From Halalkalibacter nanhaiisediminis (GTDB taxonomy: Bacteria; Bacillota; Bacilli; Bacillales; Bacillaceae_D): a stretch of DNA of 64,000 bases. The notes beneath the pieces are model-generated. The model was not told the origin of the DNA. It worked only from the letters and a program-made list of their open reading frames with translations, and made no database searches. Below, piece after piece: positions 9,151-19,651 of the stretch (the first letter of the stretch is position 1; each line of letters opens with the position of its first letter). A program made the position numbers and the translations under genes. The stretch is from positions 450,397-514,396 of the forward strand of contig NZ_VLKZ01000002.1 in NCBI RefSeq assembly GCF_007830185.1, read 5' to 3'.

Positions 9151-9730
9151 TAAATTCTTAATAAGTATTCATTATATTAGACGTAATCCCTCCTTTAAAG
9201 TTTCAGGAGGATATTTCCAATAACTCTAATTGCTTGATTTTCGTCCTCTATATCAAATTTCAATAATTGGATAATTTTATTATTTAGTGTCTGATAAAAT
9301 AGTTAAATATTTACCTTTAAAATGGAAGAGTCGCTACGAGCGAATGGCTAGTTCTTACTCGACGAGAATCCCATCCGCTATATGATACGACCCAGGCTCG
9401 GCCGCACAAGTACCCTATAGTTTAAGTTGAGATCTTTACAATCTTTTTTTTACCCTACTAGATCTCCTTAAATGTGTTGGGGCATTACAAAAAGACGCCT
9501 CTTTATTAAAGAAAAGCGCCCGATTGTTGCATACCTACCTCCGAAAAATAACCTCTTTAATAAAGTCATTCTTTCATAAACGAAATTATTTGCTGCACAG
9601 TATGTGTCTACTATGCATTAAAGAATGACAATGTTTATTCCACATTACTGCCTCTATTAGTAGAATAACAACAGAGCTGCATCAGCAATTTTATTAAATT
9701 CTAGCACCCGTTACTTCAATAAGACATTCG
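9151..9730. other. Gap with possible terminator, no gene
   Basis: No supported reading frame. A leftward hairpin lies at 9487-9520. The patch 9340-9420 is richer in G+C than its surroundings, and 9408-9425 repeats CCTATAGTTTAAGT seen at the end of the DUF1259 relic, suggesting further gene debris. Confidence 0.5.
9487..9520 (-). terminator. Probable terminator after the NUDIX gene
   Basis: On the minus strand GGCGC...GCGTC arms enclose CTTTAATAAAG and are followed by CTTTTTG. Confidence 0.45.
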
Positions 9731-10171
9731 CTAACGAATAAACGCCAATTCTTTATTAGCAAGCGCATCTTTTAACCATTGAGGATGGATTTTCAATAAG
9801 TCTTGCGGTAGGTTTTGTTGTTTAAAAAACTTAATTTCTAGCGAATCAGAAGAATGACATCGTAGTTCACCACCAATCATTTCTGCAAGAAAACAAGTTG
9901 TTATAAAATGTACTATCTTACCATTTGGATAGGCAAACACCTGTGAATTAGGGTCAGAGTACACACCAATAAGTTTTTTAATTCTTATATTTAAATTAGT
10001 TTCCTCTTTTACTTCTCTGATAGCTGCCTCAGAGACTGTTTCCCCTATTTCTACATGTCCTGAAGGAATACCCCAAAGTCCTACATCTGACCTTTTCTGT
10101 AACAAAACTTGTTTTTCCTCATTCAAAATAATAACTGCAATCCCAGCTTTTAAGTCATCAATTCTTTTCAT
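9731..10171 (-). CDS. NUDIX hydrolase
   Basis: 146 residues, hydrolyses a nucleoside-diphosphate-linked substrate with Mg2+. The Nudix box is complete: G-HVEIGE-TVSEAAIREVKEETNL, matching Gx5Ex7REUxEExGU except for the final Gly, which is Asn-Leu here. The surrounding fold (AVIILNEEKQVLLQKRS, LWGIPSGH) is typical of MutT/ADP-ribose-pyrophosphatase-like members. Stand-alone gene after the mcrBC terminator. Substrate not predictable; island cargo. Confidence 0.88.
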   Translation of the reverse strand: MKRIDDLKAGIAVIILNEEKQVLLQKRSDVGLWGIPSGHVEIGETVSEAAIREVKEETNLNIRIKKLIGVYSDPNSQVFAYPNGKIVHFITTCFLAEMIGGELRCHSSDSLEIKFFKQQNLPQDLLKIHPQWLKDALANKELAFIR

Positions 10172-10192
10172 ACATTAAACCTCCCTTAAAGT

Positions 10193-10261
10193 AATAAAAA
10201 AGGTCCGAAGAGAAAGATGTCAACGCATAACAAATACGCTGAACCTTTCCCCTCGGACCTC
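10193..10261 (-). terminator. Leftward terminator after mcrC
   Basis: Long hairpin: AGGTCCGA and TCGGACCT outer arms with an inner GCGTA/TATGC hairpin, followed on the minus strand by a T run. It separates mcrBC from the NUDIX gene. Confidence 0.7.
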
Positions 10262-10323
10262 AACTCATAATTAATTCTTTAATTTCTATACCAGAAATAG
10301 ATTAATATAAAAAAGACCTTTCC

Positions 10324-11607
10324 TCACAATTTCATCTTATTACTACTCTTCCTCCCTGCAACCCGAACCAACCCAAACTCATACTCATTATTGAACTCCA
10401 CTTCATCTACGCATAACATTCCCTTAACAGAAACATCACTGTCTAACAAATAATTCCCCTTACGACCCTTTACCAAATATATATAGTTTAGAAGCTCATC
10501 CAATCCGGTAATGGCATAGTCAACTCTTGAAGTATTCTTAACTTCACCGATTGTTAGATCGATTAATTTATTTGTACCTTTTTCATAGACTTCTATTAGA
10601 AAATCAGGCCTTCCTCGACATAGATGGCTAGTTAAATTTCGACCAAATAGATCATGTGCTAGTTTTTTCGTTGATATTAATGATTTATATTTTTGCTGAA
10701 GATATGGATGGTTACTATTTTGAATTTCGCTCAAAGGTATAGCAAAATTAACTAAATTTGAACCAGTAGAATCATGATAAAGGTGATAGGTATAGGAATC
10801 ATCTCCCCATGTTGCAACCTTATTCTGTTGGCCATCCATTAAGTGTAATTGGCTGTTAGTCGTATTCTGTTTAATAATTTGTACGATCCAGTATAACTCA
10901 AATAAAACATCTATTTTTTCTGGTGCGATAAAGGTTTCACGAAGTAGGCTTTTAATATCTTCCTCGTGATACTGACCGTTTATGATTTTACGATAAGACA
11001 TTAATAACCTTGCTGCTTCCCGGTAAAGCCTTTTTCTATTATTTAAGGTTTTCTGAATAACACGATTAGTAACATGCATCTGACTTACTCGTTGCAAATA
11101 GATGTTGTTTTTAAATGCTTGTTCTATGTTTACCTTTAATTGTTGCCATTCAGAGAACCATTCTGCTTTTTCAAATCCCTTAATATAGGAGTCTCGAAAA
11201 AGAACTCTATAGAGGATGCCGAGCAGTTGTTTAAGAACTATATTTTCTGGAGTACTATAAGTACGAATACTTTCATTAGTTGAAAATATCGTGCTATCTT
11301 TATGGTTTCTTACTAGACGCTCTTTAGTTGTTTGCCCCCAATCTATTTGCCCTCTTATCTCTCCAATATTGATTTCATTTTGAGTAACCGTAGTCGTCTT
11401 AAAACGTTTTAATAACATCGGTAGATTTTTAACAAAGTCTTTCGTTTCTTCCTTTAAAAGAAAGCGTATCGTTAACAACTGCTCCAGATTTGATATGTTC
11501 ACGTTTATTTTAGAAAAAAAGGAATTAATTCTTACTTTTCCCGCTTTTAAGTACCCGTGAATAAATCCAGAAATTTCTTCAAGTATTTCCTCTTCTTTTA
11601 AACTCAT
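10324..11607 (-). CDS. mcrC: McrC-family nuclease subunit of McrBC restriction
   Basis: 427 residues. Endonuclease subunit of a type IV system that cuts DNA with modified cytosines. The PD-(D/E)xK site is visible near the C-terminus as RPDFLIEV then IGEVKNT (Asp...Glu-x-Lys). The N-terminal half is alpha-helical and fits the McrC McrB-contact region. Its start overlaps the mcrB stop by 4 nt (ATGA-type), so the pair is translationally coupled. Length and order (mcrB then mcrC) are as in the family. Island cargo. Confidence 0.9.
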   Translation of the reverse strand: MSLKEEEILEEISGFIHGYLKAGKVRINSFFSKINVNISNLEQLLTIRFLLKEETKDFVKNLPMLLKRFKTTTVTQNEINIGEIRGQIDWGQTTKERLVRNHKDSTIFSTNESIRTYSTPENIVLKQLLGILYRVLFRDSYIKGFEKAEWFSEWQQLKVNIEQAFKNNIYLQRVSQMHVTNRVIQKTLNNRKRLYREAARLLMSYRKIINGQYHEEDIKSLLRETFIAPEKIDVLFELYWIVQIIKQNTTNSQLHLMDGQQNKVATWGDDSYTYHLYHDSTGSNLVNFAIPLSEIQNSNHPYLQQKYKSLISTKKLAHDLFGRNLTSHLCRGRPDFLIEVYEKGTNKLIDLTIGEVKNTSRVDYAITGLDELLNYIYLVKGRKGNYLLDSDVSVKGMLCVDEVEFNNEYEFGLVRVAGRKSSNKMKL

Positions 11608-13433
11608 TCCAAACCACCTGCATCAAAGAAATCATACACAAAATCATGCAAAAAACCTTCATTAAAAATAATATCGGTTTGTTCCTCAAGCTGAGTAATA
11701 AATTCATTAATTCGATAAACAGGTAGCCCTTCAAACTGAGGTAGGACATACAAAATGATTGCCGAAGTAAAGTCATCATTAAACTGTGTATGCTTGGCTA
11801 TGTCGGCTACGATTGCAGGACCGATTTTTCGATAGTTATTAATTAACTTCCATATACTCGTTAGTGTCTCAACACTTGGATAAGTCTCCATATTCCAAAC
11901 GTTTAAATATTGTTGAACTAAGTCATTCGTAATATCCTTTGGTAATCCAACAGGAATAAAGGCAAAGCGACGCATAAATGCATAGCTCATTTCATACAAC
12001 GAGGCTTTATCTACCGTATTCATCGTTGCAATGATTCTCCAATCATTTGGAATTACATAAGTATAGTCATTGGGTTCAATCTTATTAGCTTCCCCTTGTG
12101 GCTTTACGATAATAGACTCCCCACTTTTTGATTCAAATGGCAGCGTTACCTCATCTCCAGTTAATACAGAAAATAGCGAGCCGAATGCCTTATCAATATT
12201 GGCACGGTTTATTTCATCAATAATTAACCATTTATTTTCAGATTGGTTCGTCTTCTTATTTTTCACACAGCTCAAGAAGATCCCATCATTAAAGTACAAA
12301 TTACCATCCTTGTCAGGACGGTATCCACCAATCGTTTCATAGGTTGACCAATTCGACGCTGCCGTTACCATCATTGAGTCCACTCCATACAACTCACAAA
12401 TCTTACTAGCTAGCTTGGATTTCCCTGTGCCTGGAGGTCCTGTTAAAATAATATGCTTACCGTTTTGAATTGCAGTTATCACTTGATTGAATAGTAACTC
12501 AATGTTCTCAAATACCAAATCCACCTGTAAAAGTTTAACATCTTCAAACTTTACACGAGGAATTATATATCCCTCATAAGTAGGTTCTGGTTCGAGATCA
12601 GTTAATTTTCTCCCAGCTGACTCATCTTCCTCTCTCCATACCTTTGCAATTTCAGGTGTTTCATAGAAATCTATTTGCTCGTCCGGATAATCCCTTTGAA
12701 GCTTATCTCTAATCATCAAAAGCTTTTCATCGGTATCTTTTACGGAAGATTCTGTTACATATTCAGAATAAGCCTTTACAATCTTCCTCTTATGTCCCCA
12801 ACTAGCAATTCGCTCAAAGTAATCAGGTAAAAGCAAATGTAAAAAGATATGAAGCATTTGCACTCGCTTACCTACTTTTTGGCGTATATCATCCGCAACT
12901 CGTTTTAGCAGTTTATAATCATTTATGATCGTTTTACGCTTTTCTAAAGGATACCCTTTTAAATTCTCCACCACTAAGAATAAAAAGGAAATCTCAAAAT
13001 ATTTGCTAGTATTATAGAATGTTCCAGTAGCTCCAAGACCTGTCTTTAGCCCGTTAAACACTTCTAACGAGTGATCTAGTTCAATTCCCTTCCATGATGC
13101 TATCATGTCTAGCTTGTCCATTTTGGTTTTAAAGCTAATTGAGCCCTTATACGGGAACATATAGTAGATAAACATAATTTCTATAGCGAGCTTGTACACA
13201 CTATCAGATTCATTTTCCAACTGCTTTTTAAACTTACTATCGAAACTATCCCCTGATTCATCAGGATTTTCAACAAAAATAGCTCGAAATCTATCCAAAT
13301 TCGCATTCGTCCATATAGACTCTTCATCCCAAATTAAGGATTTGTTATCTAGTAAACATTCATTCTTCCATTTTTCTGCTGCATCATAGATTGCCTTTCT
13401 GTCATTTACTTTGTTTTCATAAAATAATGCCAT
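11604..13433 (-). CDS. mcrB: McrB-family GTPase/AAA+ motor of McrBC restriction
   Basis: About 609 residues, start ATG 13433 after AGGTGG. The AAA+ domain has Walker A GPPGTGKSK (near residue 340), Walker B LIIDEINRANIDKAFG, and sensor block IIATMNTVDKASLYEMS followed by AFMRRFAF. The MNTVDKA signature is characteristic of McrB. The ~320-residue N-terminal region does not look like the E. coli DUF3578 domain. It presumably reads the target modification, so specificity may differ. It assembles as a ring with McrC and translocates DNA using GTP. Confidence 0.92.
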   Translation of the reverse strand: MALFYENKVNDRKAIYDAAEKWKNECLLDNKSLIWDEESIWTNANLDRFRAIFVENPDESGDSFDSKFKKQLENESDSVYKLAIEIMFIYYMFPYKGSISFKTKMDKLDMIASWKGIELDHSLEVFNGLKTGLGATGTFYNTSKYFEISFLFLVVENLKGYPLEKRKTIINDYKLLKRVADDIRQKVGKRVQMLHIFLHLLLPDYFERIASWGHKRKIVKAYSEYVTESSVKDTDEKLLMIRDKLQRDYPDEQIDFYETPEIAKVWREEDESAGRKLTDLEPEPTYEGYIIPRVKFEDVKLLQVDLVFENIELLFNQVITAIQNGKHIILTGPPGTGKSKLASKICELYGVDSMMVTAASNWSTYETIGGYRPDKDGNLYFNDGIFLSCVKNKKTNQSENKWLIIDEINRANIDKAFGSLFSVLTGDEVTLPFESKSGESIIVKPQGEANKIEPNDYTYVIPNDWRIIATMNTVDKASLYEMSYAFMRRFAFIPVGLPKDITNDLVQQYLNVWNMETYPSVETLTSIWKLINNYRKIGPAIVADIAKHTQFNDDFTSAIILYVLPQFEGLPVYRINEFITQLEEQTDIIFNEGFLHDFVYDFFDAGGLE

Positions 13434-13442
13434 CTTAACCAC

Positions 13443-13953
13443 CTACTCTGCTTGGTTTTTAGTCAATAATATAGAACGAATATTTTTAAATACATATCAG
13501 GATATAATCAGATACAAATGGTTATTTCATCTAGCTCTCTTTATTTACAATATATTTCTCCATACTAATCTTTATCAGCAATAGGAACTATTGTATATCT
13601 ATTTTTTCATGAAAATTTCTAAAATTGTAATATTTAACTGTTATTATATGTTTATTTAGGATACAAGTAAATGGAGCAGGGTAAAGTCACTGAAATCAAC
13701 AATCGAGAAAAGTCCCAATAAAGTACATTCAATCGCGACTTTTCTCACTATATAACACATTATTTTGATTAGAAACAATAACTGTATGCTAACATGAAAA
13801 TAATTTCCTGAAATTCAACAAAAGGTAATATTTAATTACTTTTTCAATTACAAAATGATGTGGATTTGATGTCGTTATGTTCTATCCCCTATTTTGTAGG
13901 AAAAGATAAATAAGCCATACTATGATATAGATAATGGAAAAGGATGAGTAAAC
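13443..13953. other. AT-rich gap between mcrB and SRAP relic
   Basis: Divergent upstream region of mcrB and the SRAP relic. One 10-bp inverted repeat, GAGAAAAGTC (13705-13714) with GACTTTTCTC (13737-13746), is the only structure noted. No gene seen. Confidence 0.6.
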
Positions 13954-14336
13954 ATGTGTGGTCGATTTACACTGTTTGCATCCAAAGATAGTATACAGAA
14001 CGAATATGACATCACAAACAAATTCCTCCAATACGAATTGCGATAAACATCTCCCCTTCTCAATACGTACTTGCTGCTATTAAACCAACAATGAACGGCT
14101 TATTGATCAGTTACATTGGGGGGTTGTCCCTAGCTGGGCTTCAGACAAAAAGATTGCGTATAATCTTATTAATGCCAGGTTGGAAACCACTCATATTAAA
14201 CCGTTTTTCAAGCGAGCTTTTGAGTCACGTCGTTGCATTATCCCGAGTTTAGGTTTCTACAAAAGCTTGATGGAAGGAAACAACCGTATTTGATCAGGCC
14301 GAGCAATGGACCACTTTTCTCCTTTGCGGCACTTTG
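13954..14336 (+). pseudogene. SRAP (HMCES/YedK/YoqW) protein relic
   Basis: SRAP proteins form a thiazolidine crosslink to abasic sites in single-stranded DNA through Cys2. The N-terminus MCGRFTLFASKDSIQNEYDI is intact behind AAAGGATGAG. Frame changes and stops follow: NISPSQYVLAAIKP, then SWASDKKIAYNLINAR, ESRRCIIP, and finally LDGRKQPYLIRPSNG and PLFSFAALWE. The catalytic Cys2 and the downstream family blocks are recognisable, but no continuous frame exists. It is truncated where IS3 sequence begins. Confidence 0.8.
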
Positions 14337-15204
14337 GGAGAGATCCGTTTTGAAAGCAATAGTTGGTGGAGATCAGCTCGTGTCTCGCGTGCTGGATATT
14401 ACAAGTGGAGACAAAACGAACCGCTTCGAGCCAAAAAGGCCAAGATGAATGCACTCTTTCAGGAACACCTTCTTGCAATTCATCGTGCTCATCCATACTA
14501 CGGGTACCCACGAATAGTTACGGCGCTAAAAGAAGAAGGCATTCACGCCAATCAAAAACGTGTTTTTAAGCAAATGAAGATTCTAGGAATCGCTTCGGTG
14601 ATTCGGAAGAAACGACGCTATTTTGGACGAAAAGGATCGGTCGTGTTCCCAAATATTCTCCAAACGAGATTTTTCTGCGGATCTCCCCAATCAAAAGTAT
14701 GTCACCGATATGACGTTTGTACGAGTGGGGACGGTGCTTCTCTACTTGTCAGTGATTCTTGACTTATATAACAATGAGATCGTGGCTTGGAAGATCTCAA
14801 CACGAAATGACCTTCGTTTAATCATGGAGACGATTGAAGAATGGACATAAAAAAGAGACGTACGAGGAACCACTCTCCATTCGGATCAAGGATTCCAATA
14901 TACATCTCCAGCATACAACAAACGATTAGAAGGGTTGGGCGTTCAAGGTAGCCACTCTAGCAAAGGAAACTGCCTTGATAACGCGTGCATCGAATCATTC
15001 TTTTTTGCATCTCAAAACTGAGAAGTTGTATCTCTATCAGTGTAAAACAGAATAAGAACTTCATCAAGCTCTACAAGAATATGTCTACTTCTATAACTAC
15101 GAACGATTCCAGAAAAAAGCTCAACCAGCGTGCCCCGATTGAGTATCGAGTCACACTGGCTGCATAATCTTTTTCTAGCTGTCTACTTGACAGGGGTAGG
15201 ATCA
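14337..15204 (+). mobile_element. Degenerate IS3-family element (orfB remnant)
   Basis: Remains of an IS3 (IS150-like) transposase OrfB spread over several frames: VSRAGYYKWRQNEP, HPYYGYPRIVTALK, RRYFGRKGSVV, YVTDMTFVRVG (first Asp), [14 protein letters not shown] (second Asp) and DNACIESFF (Glu). Stops and frameshifts separate the blocks and orfA is missing. The right end is probably near GTCTACTTGACAGGGG (15181-15196). It truncates the SRAP relic. Non-functional; left boundary approximate. Confidence 0.8.
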
Positions 15205-15239
15205 ATGTCTAATATGTGCGGTCCTTTTATTATCAGGAT

Positions 15240-15530
15240 TTTTGACTCTTAACCTAAATATAACATTAGTAAATGCCCAATATTCACGGTCCCCATAACC
15301 AATGTCAACAATGACGTTAGGTTCACATTATCCAGATAAATCACCACCATCGACTTCAATAAGTTTGTATCCTGAGAACCGTTCATGATTTGGTTGGGGC
15401 GGTGTTTCCTCTACTACCGGTTCATCAACAATTGTAGCGATCGTTTCTTCTTTTTCACTATTTTTATTTGTTTTACCGAGAATGTACCTATAGTTTTGAA
15501 AGGTATATCCTTTTTGTTTTTAACCCCACT
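15240..15530 (-). pseudogene. Relic of a secreted protein, possibly nuclease-like
   Basis: One minus-strand frame reads YTFQNYRYILGKTNK, then a Glu/Val/Pro-rich linker, then GYKLIEVDGGDLSG, an in-frame TAA, and EPNVIVDIGYGDREYWAFTN before it degenerates. The VDGGDLSG and VDIGYGDREY blocks resemble N-terminal regions of Bacillus secreted DNA/RNA non-specific endonucleases, by memory only. The C-terminal domain is missing, perhaps lost with the IS insertion. Confidence 0.45.
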
Positions 15531-15578
15531 CGATTCTGCTCTCTAGTAATTAATCCTTCTTATAGTAGGTTCACCTTG

Positions 15579-15845
15579 TTATTTTGCTAGTCCTTGACTC
15601 GTAATTGTTTCTGTCATTGCTTCTAATGCTTCATTCTCATCTTGACCTGATGTTGTAATCTTTATCTCAGCACCTTCTGGTATGCCTAGAGACATAACAC
15701 CCATAATCGATTTAAGATTTACACTTTTTTCGTTATACTCTAATTCAACTGATGACTCAAAATTCCCCGCTTCTTTGACTAAAACGGTTGCTGGGCGCGC
15801 ATGGATTCCTGTTTTATCAATTACGATAAATGTTTTTTCTTGCAT
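15579..15845 (-). CDS. HPr-family phosphocarrier in the PTS locus
   Basis: 88-residue HPr. It keeps the phosphorylatable histidine in GIHARPAT (His15) and the regulatory serine in [10 protein letters not shown] (Ser46), so it could act both in phosphotransfer and in HPr-kinase/CcpA signalling. Ribosome binding site GAGGAGAG. It is the last gene of the leftward PTS locus, 46 bp after transketolase. A chromosomal ptsH normally lies with ptsI; this copy is probably a paralogue dedicated to the pentitol PTS. Confidence 0.85.
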   Translation of the reverse strand: MQEKTFIVIDKTGIHARPATVLVKEAGNFESSVELEYNEKSVNLKSIMGVMSLGIPEGAEIKITTSGQDENEALEAMTETITSQGLAK

Positions 15846-15891
15846 TTAATTCTCTCCTCTATTTTATAAATTTGGACCAATCTTAAACTTG

Positions 15892-17901
15892 TTATTGTGT
15901 TAATGCCTTATATCTCGCAACTACATTCTCTACTGTAAATCCATATTCCTCAAAAAGTTTACTAGCTGGCGCGGAGGCCCCAAAATGATCAATTGTAAGT
16001 TTGTCACCATGATCCCCAATGTACTCTCTCCACCCAAGCGAAGCTCCTAATTCAATTGCTAAACGATTGATCAAATGACTTGGGAGAACGCTTCTGCGGT
16101 ACTCAACTGATTGCTGTTCAAACCGATCCCAACTTGGCATACTTACAACAGAAACAAAAATCTTTTCCTTTTCTAATTCCTTTTGTGCGGCAATGGCTAG
16201 AGACACTTCAGAACCAGTTGCTAGAAGCAAACCTGTCGCTTCTTCTTTTGCTTGAGATACTACATAAGCTCCCTTTTTAACACCTTCATATACCGTTTCC
16301 TGATCGACGTCTAATGTTGGTAAGTCTTGACGCGTTAACACTAATGCTGTTGGGGTGTCCGTACTTTTAAGGGCTAACCTCCATGCAGCAACCGTTTCTT
16401 TCGCATCAGCTGGACGAATAACTGATAAGCCTGGCATAGCACGTAATGAAGCCAATTGTTCAATCGGTTCATGAGTTGGGCCATCTTCTCCAACCGCAAC
16501 ACTATCATGAGTAAATACATACGTTACAGGAAGCTTCATAAGAGCAGCGAGCCTTATAGCAGGTCGCAGGTAGTCAGAAAAGACAAAGAATGTAGCTCCG
16601 AAAACTTTCACTCCACCATGTAAGGCCATTCCATTTAAAGCTGATCCCATGGCAAATTCGCGAACACCAAACCAAATATTTCTCGCTGAGTAACTATCAA
16701 TTCCGTAATTTTGTTCAGATGAAATAAGAGTCTTATTTGAACCAGCTAAGTCAGCTGAACCACCAATTAACTGAGGAATGGCATTAGCTGCTGCATTTAA
16801 CGTTTTTCCAGATGAAGCTCTTGTCGCTAAACCTTCAGCAGTTGAAAATTCTGGCAAGCTTTCTTCCCACTCTTTAGGAAGAACTCCATTTATAGCTTCC
16901 TCAAACATTCTTGCTAACTCTGGATGTGCTGTTTTATATTGTTCAAACAACTGATTCCATTCTGCCTCTTTTTTTGCTCCTTGTTCAGCTAGTTCATTAA
17001 AATGATTGGCTACTTCTTCTGGCACGTAAAAATCTTCTTCATAAGTCCAACCATATGCTTCTTTTGTTAGTTTTGTTTCTTTTAGGCCAAGTGGGGCACC
17101 ATGTGAAGCTGATTTCCCAGATTTGCTTGGTGATCCAAAACCAATGGTCGTCTTAACTTCAATTAGTGTTGGTCGCTCTGTATCTAGTTTTGCTGCTTGA
17201 ATAGCTTTATGCAACTCATCAAAATCATTTCCGTCTTCGACACGGATTACGTGCCAACCATATGCTTCAAAACGCTTTTCAACACTTTCTGAAAAGGATA
17301 AGTGTAAGTCTCCATCTAGTGATATATCATTGGAGTCGTACATGACAACTAAACGTCCTAATTTCAAGTGACCTGCTAAAGAGGCTGCTTCTGCAGAGAT
17401 CCCTTCCATCAGATCTCCATCCCCACAAATGCTGTAAGTGAAATGATCGACAAGATTGAATTGATCTTTATTATACGTTTCTGCCAAATGACGTTCAGCC
17501 ATTGCCATTCCAACCGCCATAGCAACACCTTGTCCCAGTGGTCCTGTTGTGGCTTCCACTCCAGGGGTATGACCATATTCAGGATGTCCAGGTGTTTTGC
17601 TCTCCCACTGGCGGAAGTTTTTCAAGTCATCAATGGACACATCATACCTAAATAAATGCAAAAGAGTATATAGAAGCATTGAACCATGACCAGCAGATAA
17701 CACAAAACGATCACGATTAAACCAATTCGGATTGAAAGGATTATGATTCATTTCTTTTGCCCACAACGTATAAGCCATCGGGGCTGCCCCCATCGGCATA
17801 CCTGGATGACCAGAGTTTGCTTTTTCAATTGCATCTATTGATAGTGTTCGAATCGTATTCACAGCTAATTGAGATACATTTTGATTGACTAAAGTACTCA
17901 T
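15892..17901 (-). CDS. tkt: Transketolase (PTS-locus copy)
   Basis: 669 residues, thiamine-diphosphate enzyme moving two-carbon units between pentulose and aldose phosphates. Seen: [15 protein letters not shown] near the N-terminus, the ThDP motif GDGDLMEG, and [15 protein letters not shown] in the pyrimidine domain. AAAGGGGCG precedes the ATG. It closes the pathway from pentitol by consuming xylulose 5-phosphate. A second transketolase at 59.4-61.4 kb is closely similar across its length, so this is a paralogue recruited to the PTS locus. Confidence 0.95.
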   Translation of the reverse strand: MSTLVNQNVSQLAVNTIRTLSIDAIEKANSGHPGMPMGAAPMAYTLWAKEMNHNPFNPNWFNRDRFVLSAGHGSMLLYTLLHLFRYDVSIDDLKNFRQWESKTPGHPEYGHTPGVEATTGPLGQGVAMAVGMAMAERHLAETYNKDQFNLVDHFTYSICGDGDLMEGISAEAASLAGHLKLGRLVVMYDSNDISLDGDLHLSFSESVEKRFEAYGWHVIRVEDGNDFDELHKAIQAAKLDTERPTLIEVKTTIGFGSPSKSGKSASHGAPLGLKETKLTKEAYGWTYEEDFYVPEEVANHFNELAEQGAKKEAEWNQLFEQYKTAHPELARMFEEAINGVLPKEWEESLPEFSTAEGLATRASSGKTLNAAANAIPQLIGGSADLAGSNKTLISSEQNYGIDSYSARNIWFGVREFAMGSALNGMALHGGVKVFGATFFVFSDYLRPAIRLAALMKLPVTYVFTHDSVAVGEDGPTHEPIEQLASLRAMPGLSVIRPADAKETVAAWRLALKSTDTPTALVLTRQDLPTLDVDQETVYEGVKKGAYVVSQAKEEATGLLLATGSEVSLAIAAQKELEKEKIFVSVVSMPSWDRFEQQSVEYRRSVLPSHLINRLAIELGASLGWREYIGDHGDKLTIDHFGASAPASKLFEEYGFTVENVVARYKALTQ

Positions 17902-18095
17902 GAATACCGCCCCTTTATTATTTTATTCATATAGACGATTCTTTTATTTGTTATAAGCAAACAGAGGATTAAACTAGTAGATTAATCCCCCTTGCTATTG
18001 CTATCTTCTTTAATTCTCAAAAGAAAAAATAGAACTAGTGTAAACATATGCTTAAATTTTAGAATAGTAGTATCCGCATATTTAATTATCAAAGG

Positions 18096-18254
18096 TTAAT
18101 TGGTTCCCGCTTCTTTTTTTCTTTTTCCAGAAAACAATTTATATACAGCAACTGCCACTACTAACGTATTAATGGGAAATTGGTACTGTAAATAAAAATC
18201 GCTCAAAAACCTTCCATGTGGACCTAACGCATAATCTACAAATTGCTCTACCAT
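18096..18254 (-). CDS. Small PTS-associated membrane peptide, 52 aa
   Basis: Unrecognised small gene between transketolase and the IIC permease, same strand, ATG at 18252-18254 after AGGGTGATC. The peptide starts MVEQFVDYALGPHGRFLSD and has one probable membrane segment (INTLVVAVAVYKLF, about residues 29-41). A basic tail (SGKRKKEAG) should stay in the cytoplasm. No stop interrupts it, and its position suggests an accessory role with the PTS permease. Function not known. Confidence 0.65.
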   Translation of the reverse strand: MVEQFVDYALGPHGRFLSDFYLQYQFPINTLVVAVAVYKLFSGKRKKEAGTN

Positions 18255-18388
18255 ATGATCACCCTATTTTCATATTTTTCTTATTGAAAAGTTTAGCTCA
18301 CTATAATACAGTTTTAGTATGTGTATCGAGTAAGAAAGAGAATAACTTCTTGGCAGAGGATCATTTTTCTTTTTTACTCGTTTTTTTA

Positions 18389-19651
18389 TTAGTTAAAAAT
18401 CGCAAACACTTTCCAAATTACCCAGTTAATTAAGTTTCCACCTTGGTCAAGACTAGATACTAGATTTGTACCTTCTGGTAAATTAAATTGACCATTTACT
18501 GCCATTTCAGTATGAATAACTGCAATATCCGTTGCCATATATAACGTTAATGCAATTAGAATAGATCCTACAATTACAGAATGAACAATATTTCCTCTTG
18601 CAGCTCCAACGATAAAAGCTACGATAAATGGAATGGTTGCTAAATCACCAAATGGTAATACATTGTTTCCTGGTAAAATAACAGCTAATAAAACTGTAAT
18701 TGGTACTAAGATTAAAGCTGTTGAAATAACAGATGGATGTCCTATAGCTACAGCTGCATCTAACCCAATATAAATATCTTTTTGACCAAATTTTTTCTTT
18801 AAAAATTCACGAGCAGATTCAGAAACTGGTGTTAGTCCTTCCATAAGAATCTTAACCATACGTGGCATTAGAACCATTACCCCAGCCATTGCCATCCCAA
18901 TTTGAATTGTCTCTCCAAACGGATAGCCTGCTAATAAACCTAAACCAATACCTAAGAATAGTCCCATAAAAATGGATTCTCCGAACACTCCGAATCGTCT
19001 TTGAATCGAGTCAGGATCAGCGTTCCAATTTTTAATTACTGGTGTTTTTTGTAATAGTTTTACTAATGGAATGCCTAGCGGTGCATAAGATACTGTACTA
19101 CCCGTTGCAACGGATACGCCAGGTAAATCAAAATAATCTCGTAACATCGGTGCAGTCCAGTCAGCAATTTTCAAACATGCAATTTGGAAAAGAACGGCTG
19201 CAATTAAACCTTGAATCATACTGCCTGAAATTGTGTACACGATCGCACCTGTAAACGTAAAATGCCAGAAGTTCCAAATATCAACGTTCATCGTTCTTGT
19301 CGTATTCGTTGCTAGCATGATTACGTTCACTAATAATCCTAATGGAATAATGAATGCAGCAATTGGTGAAGCCCATGACATGGATGCAGCGCCTGGCCAC
19401 CCAACATCAATGACGTTTAACTCAATCCCAAATCGATCAACCATTCCATTAGCTGCAGGTCCTAAATTACTAACTAGTAAATCTACAACAAGGAAAATCC
19501 CGACGAAGGCAACTCCAATTGTGATACCTGATCGGAAAGCCTTTCCAATTTTTTGTCCGAATGCTATACCTATTAAGAAGATTGCAACTGGCAAAATAAC
19601 CGTTGGTCCTAGTGCCAAAAATGATTGTAAAAATTCAACCATACGATCCAT
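18389..19651 (-). CDS. PTS galactitol-type IIC permease
   Basis: About 420 residues, sugar-alcohol channel of a galactitol-family PTS. The ATG at 19651 (MDRMVEFLQ) follows AAAGGGGAA; an in-frame start 42 nt upstream is less likely. Multiple membrane segments and typical GatC stretches are readable, such as GPTVILPVAIFLIGIAFGQ and GLDAAVAIGHPSVI. The IIB and IIA genes lie just upstream on the same strand. By locus content the substrate is probably a pentitol such as D-arabitol, not galactitol. Confidence 0.9.
   Translation of the reverse strand: MDRMVEFLQSFLALGPTVILPVAIFLIGIAFGQKIGKAFRSGITIGVAFVGIFLVVDLLVSNLGPAANGMVDRFGIELNVIDVGWPGAASMSWASPIAAFIIPLGLLVNVIMLATNTTRTMNVDIWNFWHFTFTGAIVYTISGSMIQGLIAAVLFQIACLKIADWTAPMLRDYFDLPGVSVATGSTVSYAPLGIPLVKLLQKTPVIKNWNADPDSIQRRFGVFGESIFMGLFLGIGLGLLAGYPFGETIQIGMAMAGVMVLMPRMVKILMEGLTPVSESAREFLKKKFGQKDIYIGLDAAVAIGHPSVISTALILVPITVLLAVILPGNNVLPFGDLATIPFIVAFIVGAARGNIVHSVIVGSILIALTLYMATDIAVIHTEMAVNGQFNLPEGTNLVSSLDQGGNLINWVIWKVFAIFN

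Noticed and set aside
14257..14511. 84-codon minus-strand frame over the SRAP/IS3 junction
   Set aside because: The plus-strand frames carry recognisable SRAP and OrfB blocks; the minus frame is their shadow.
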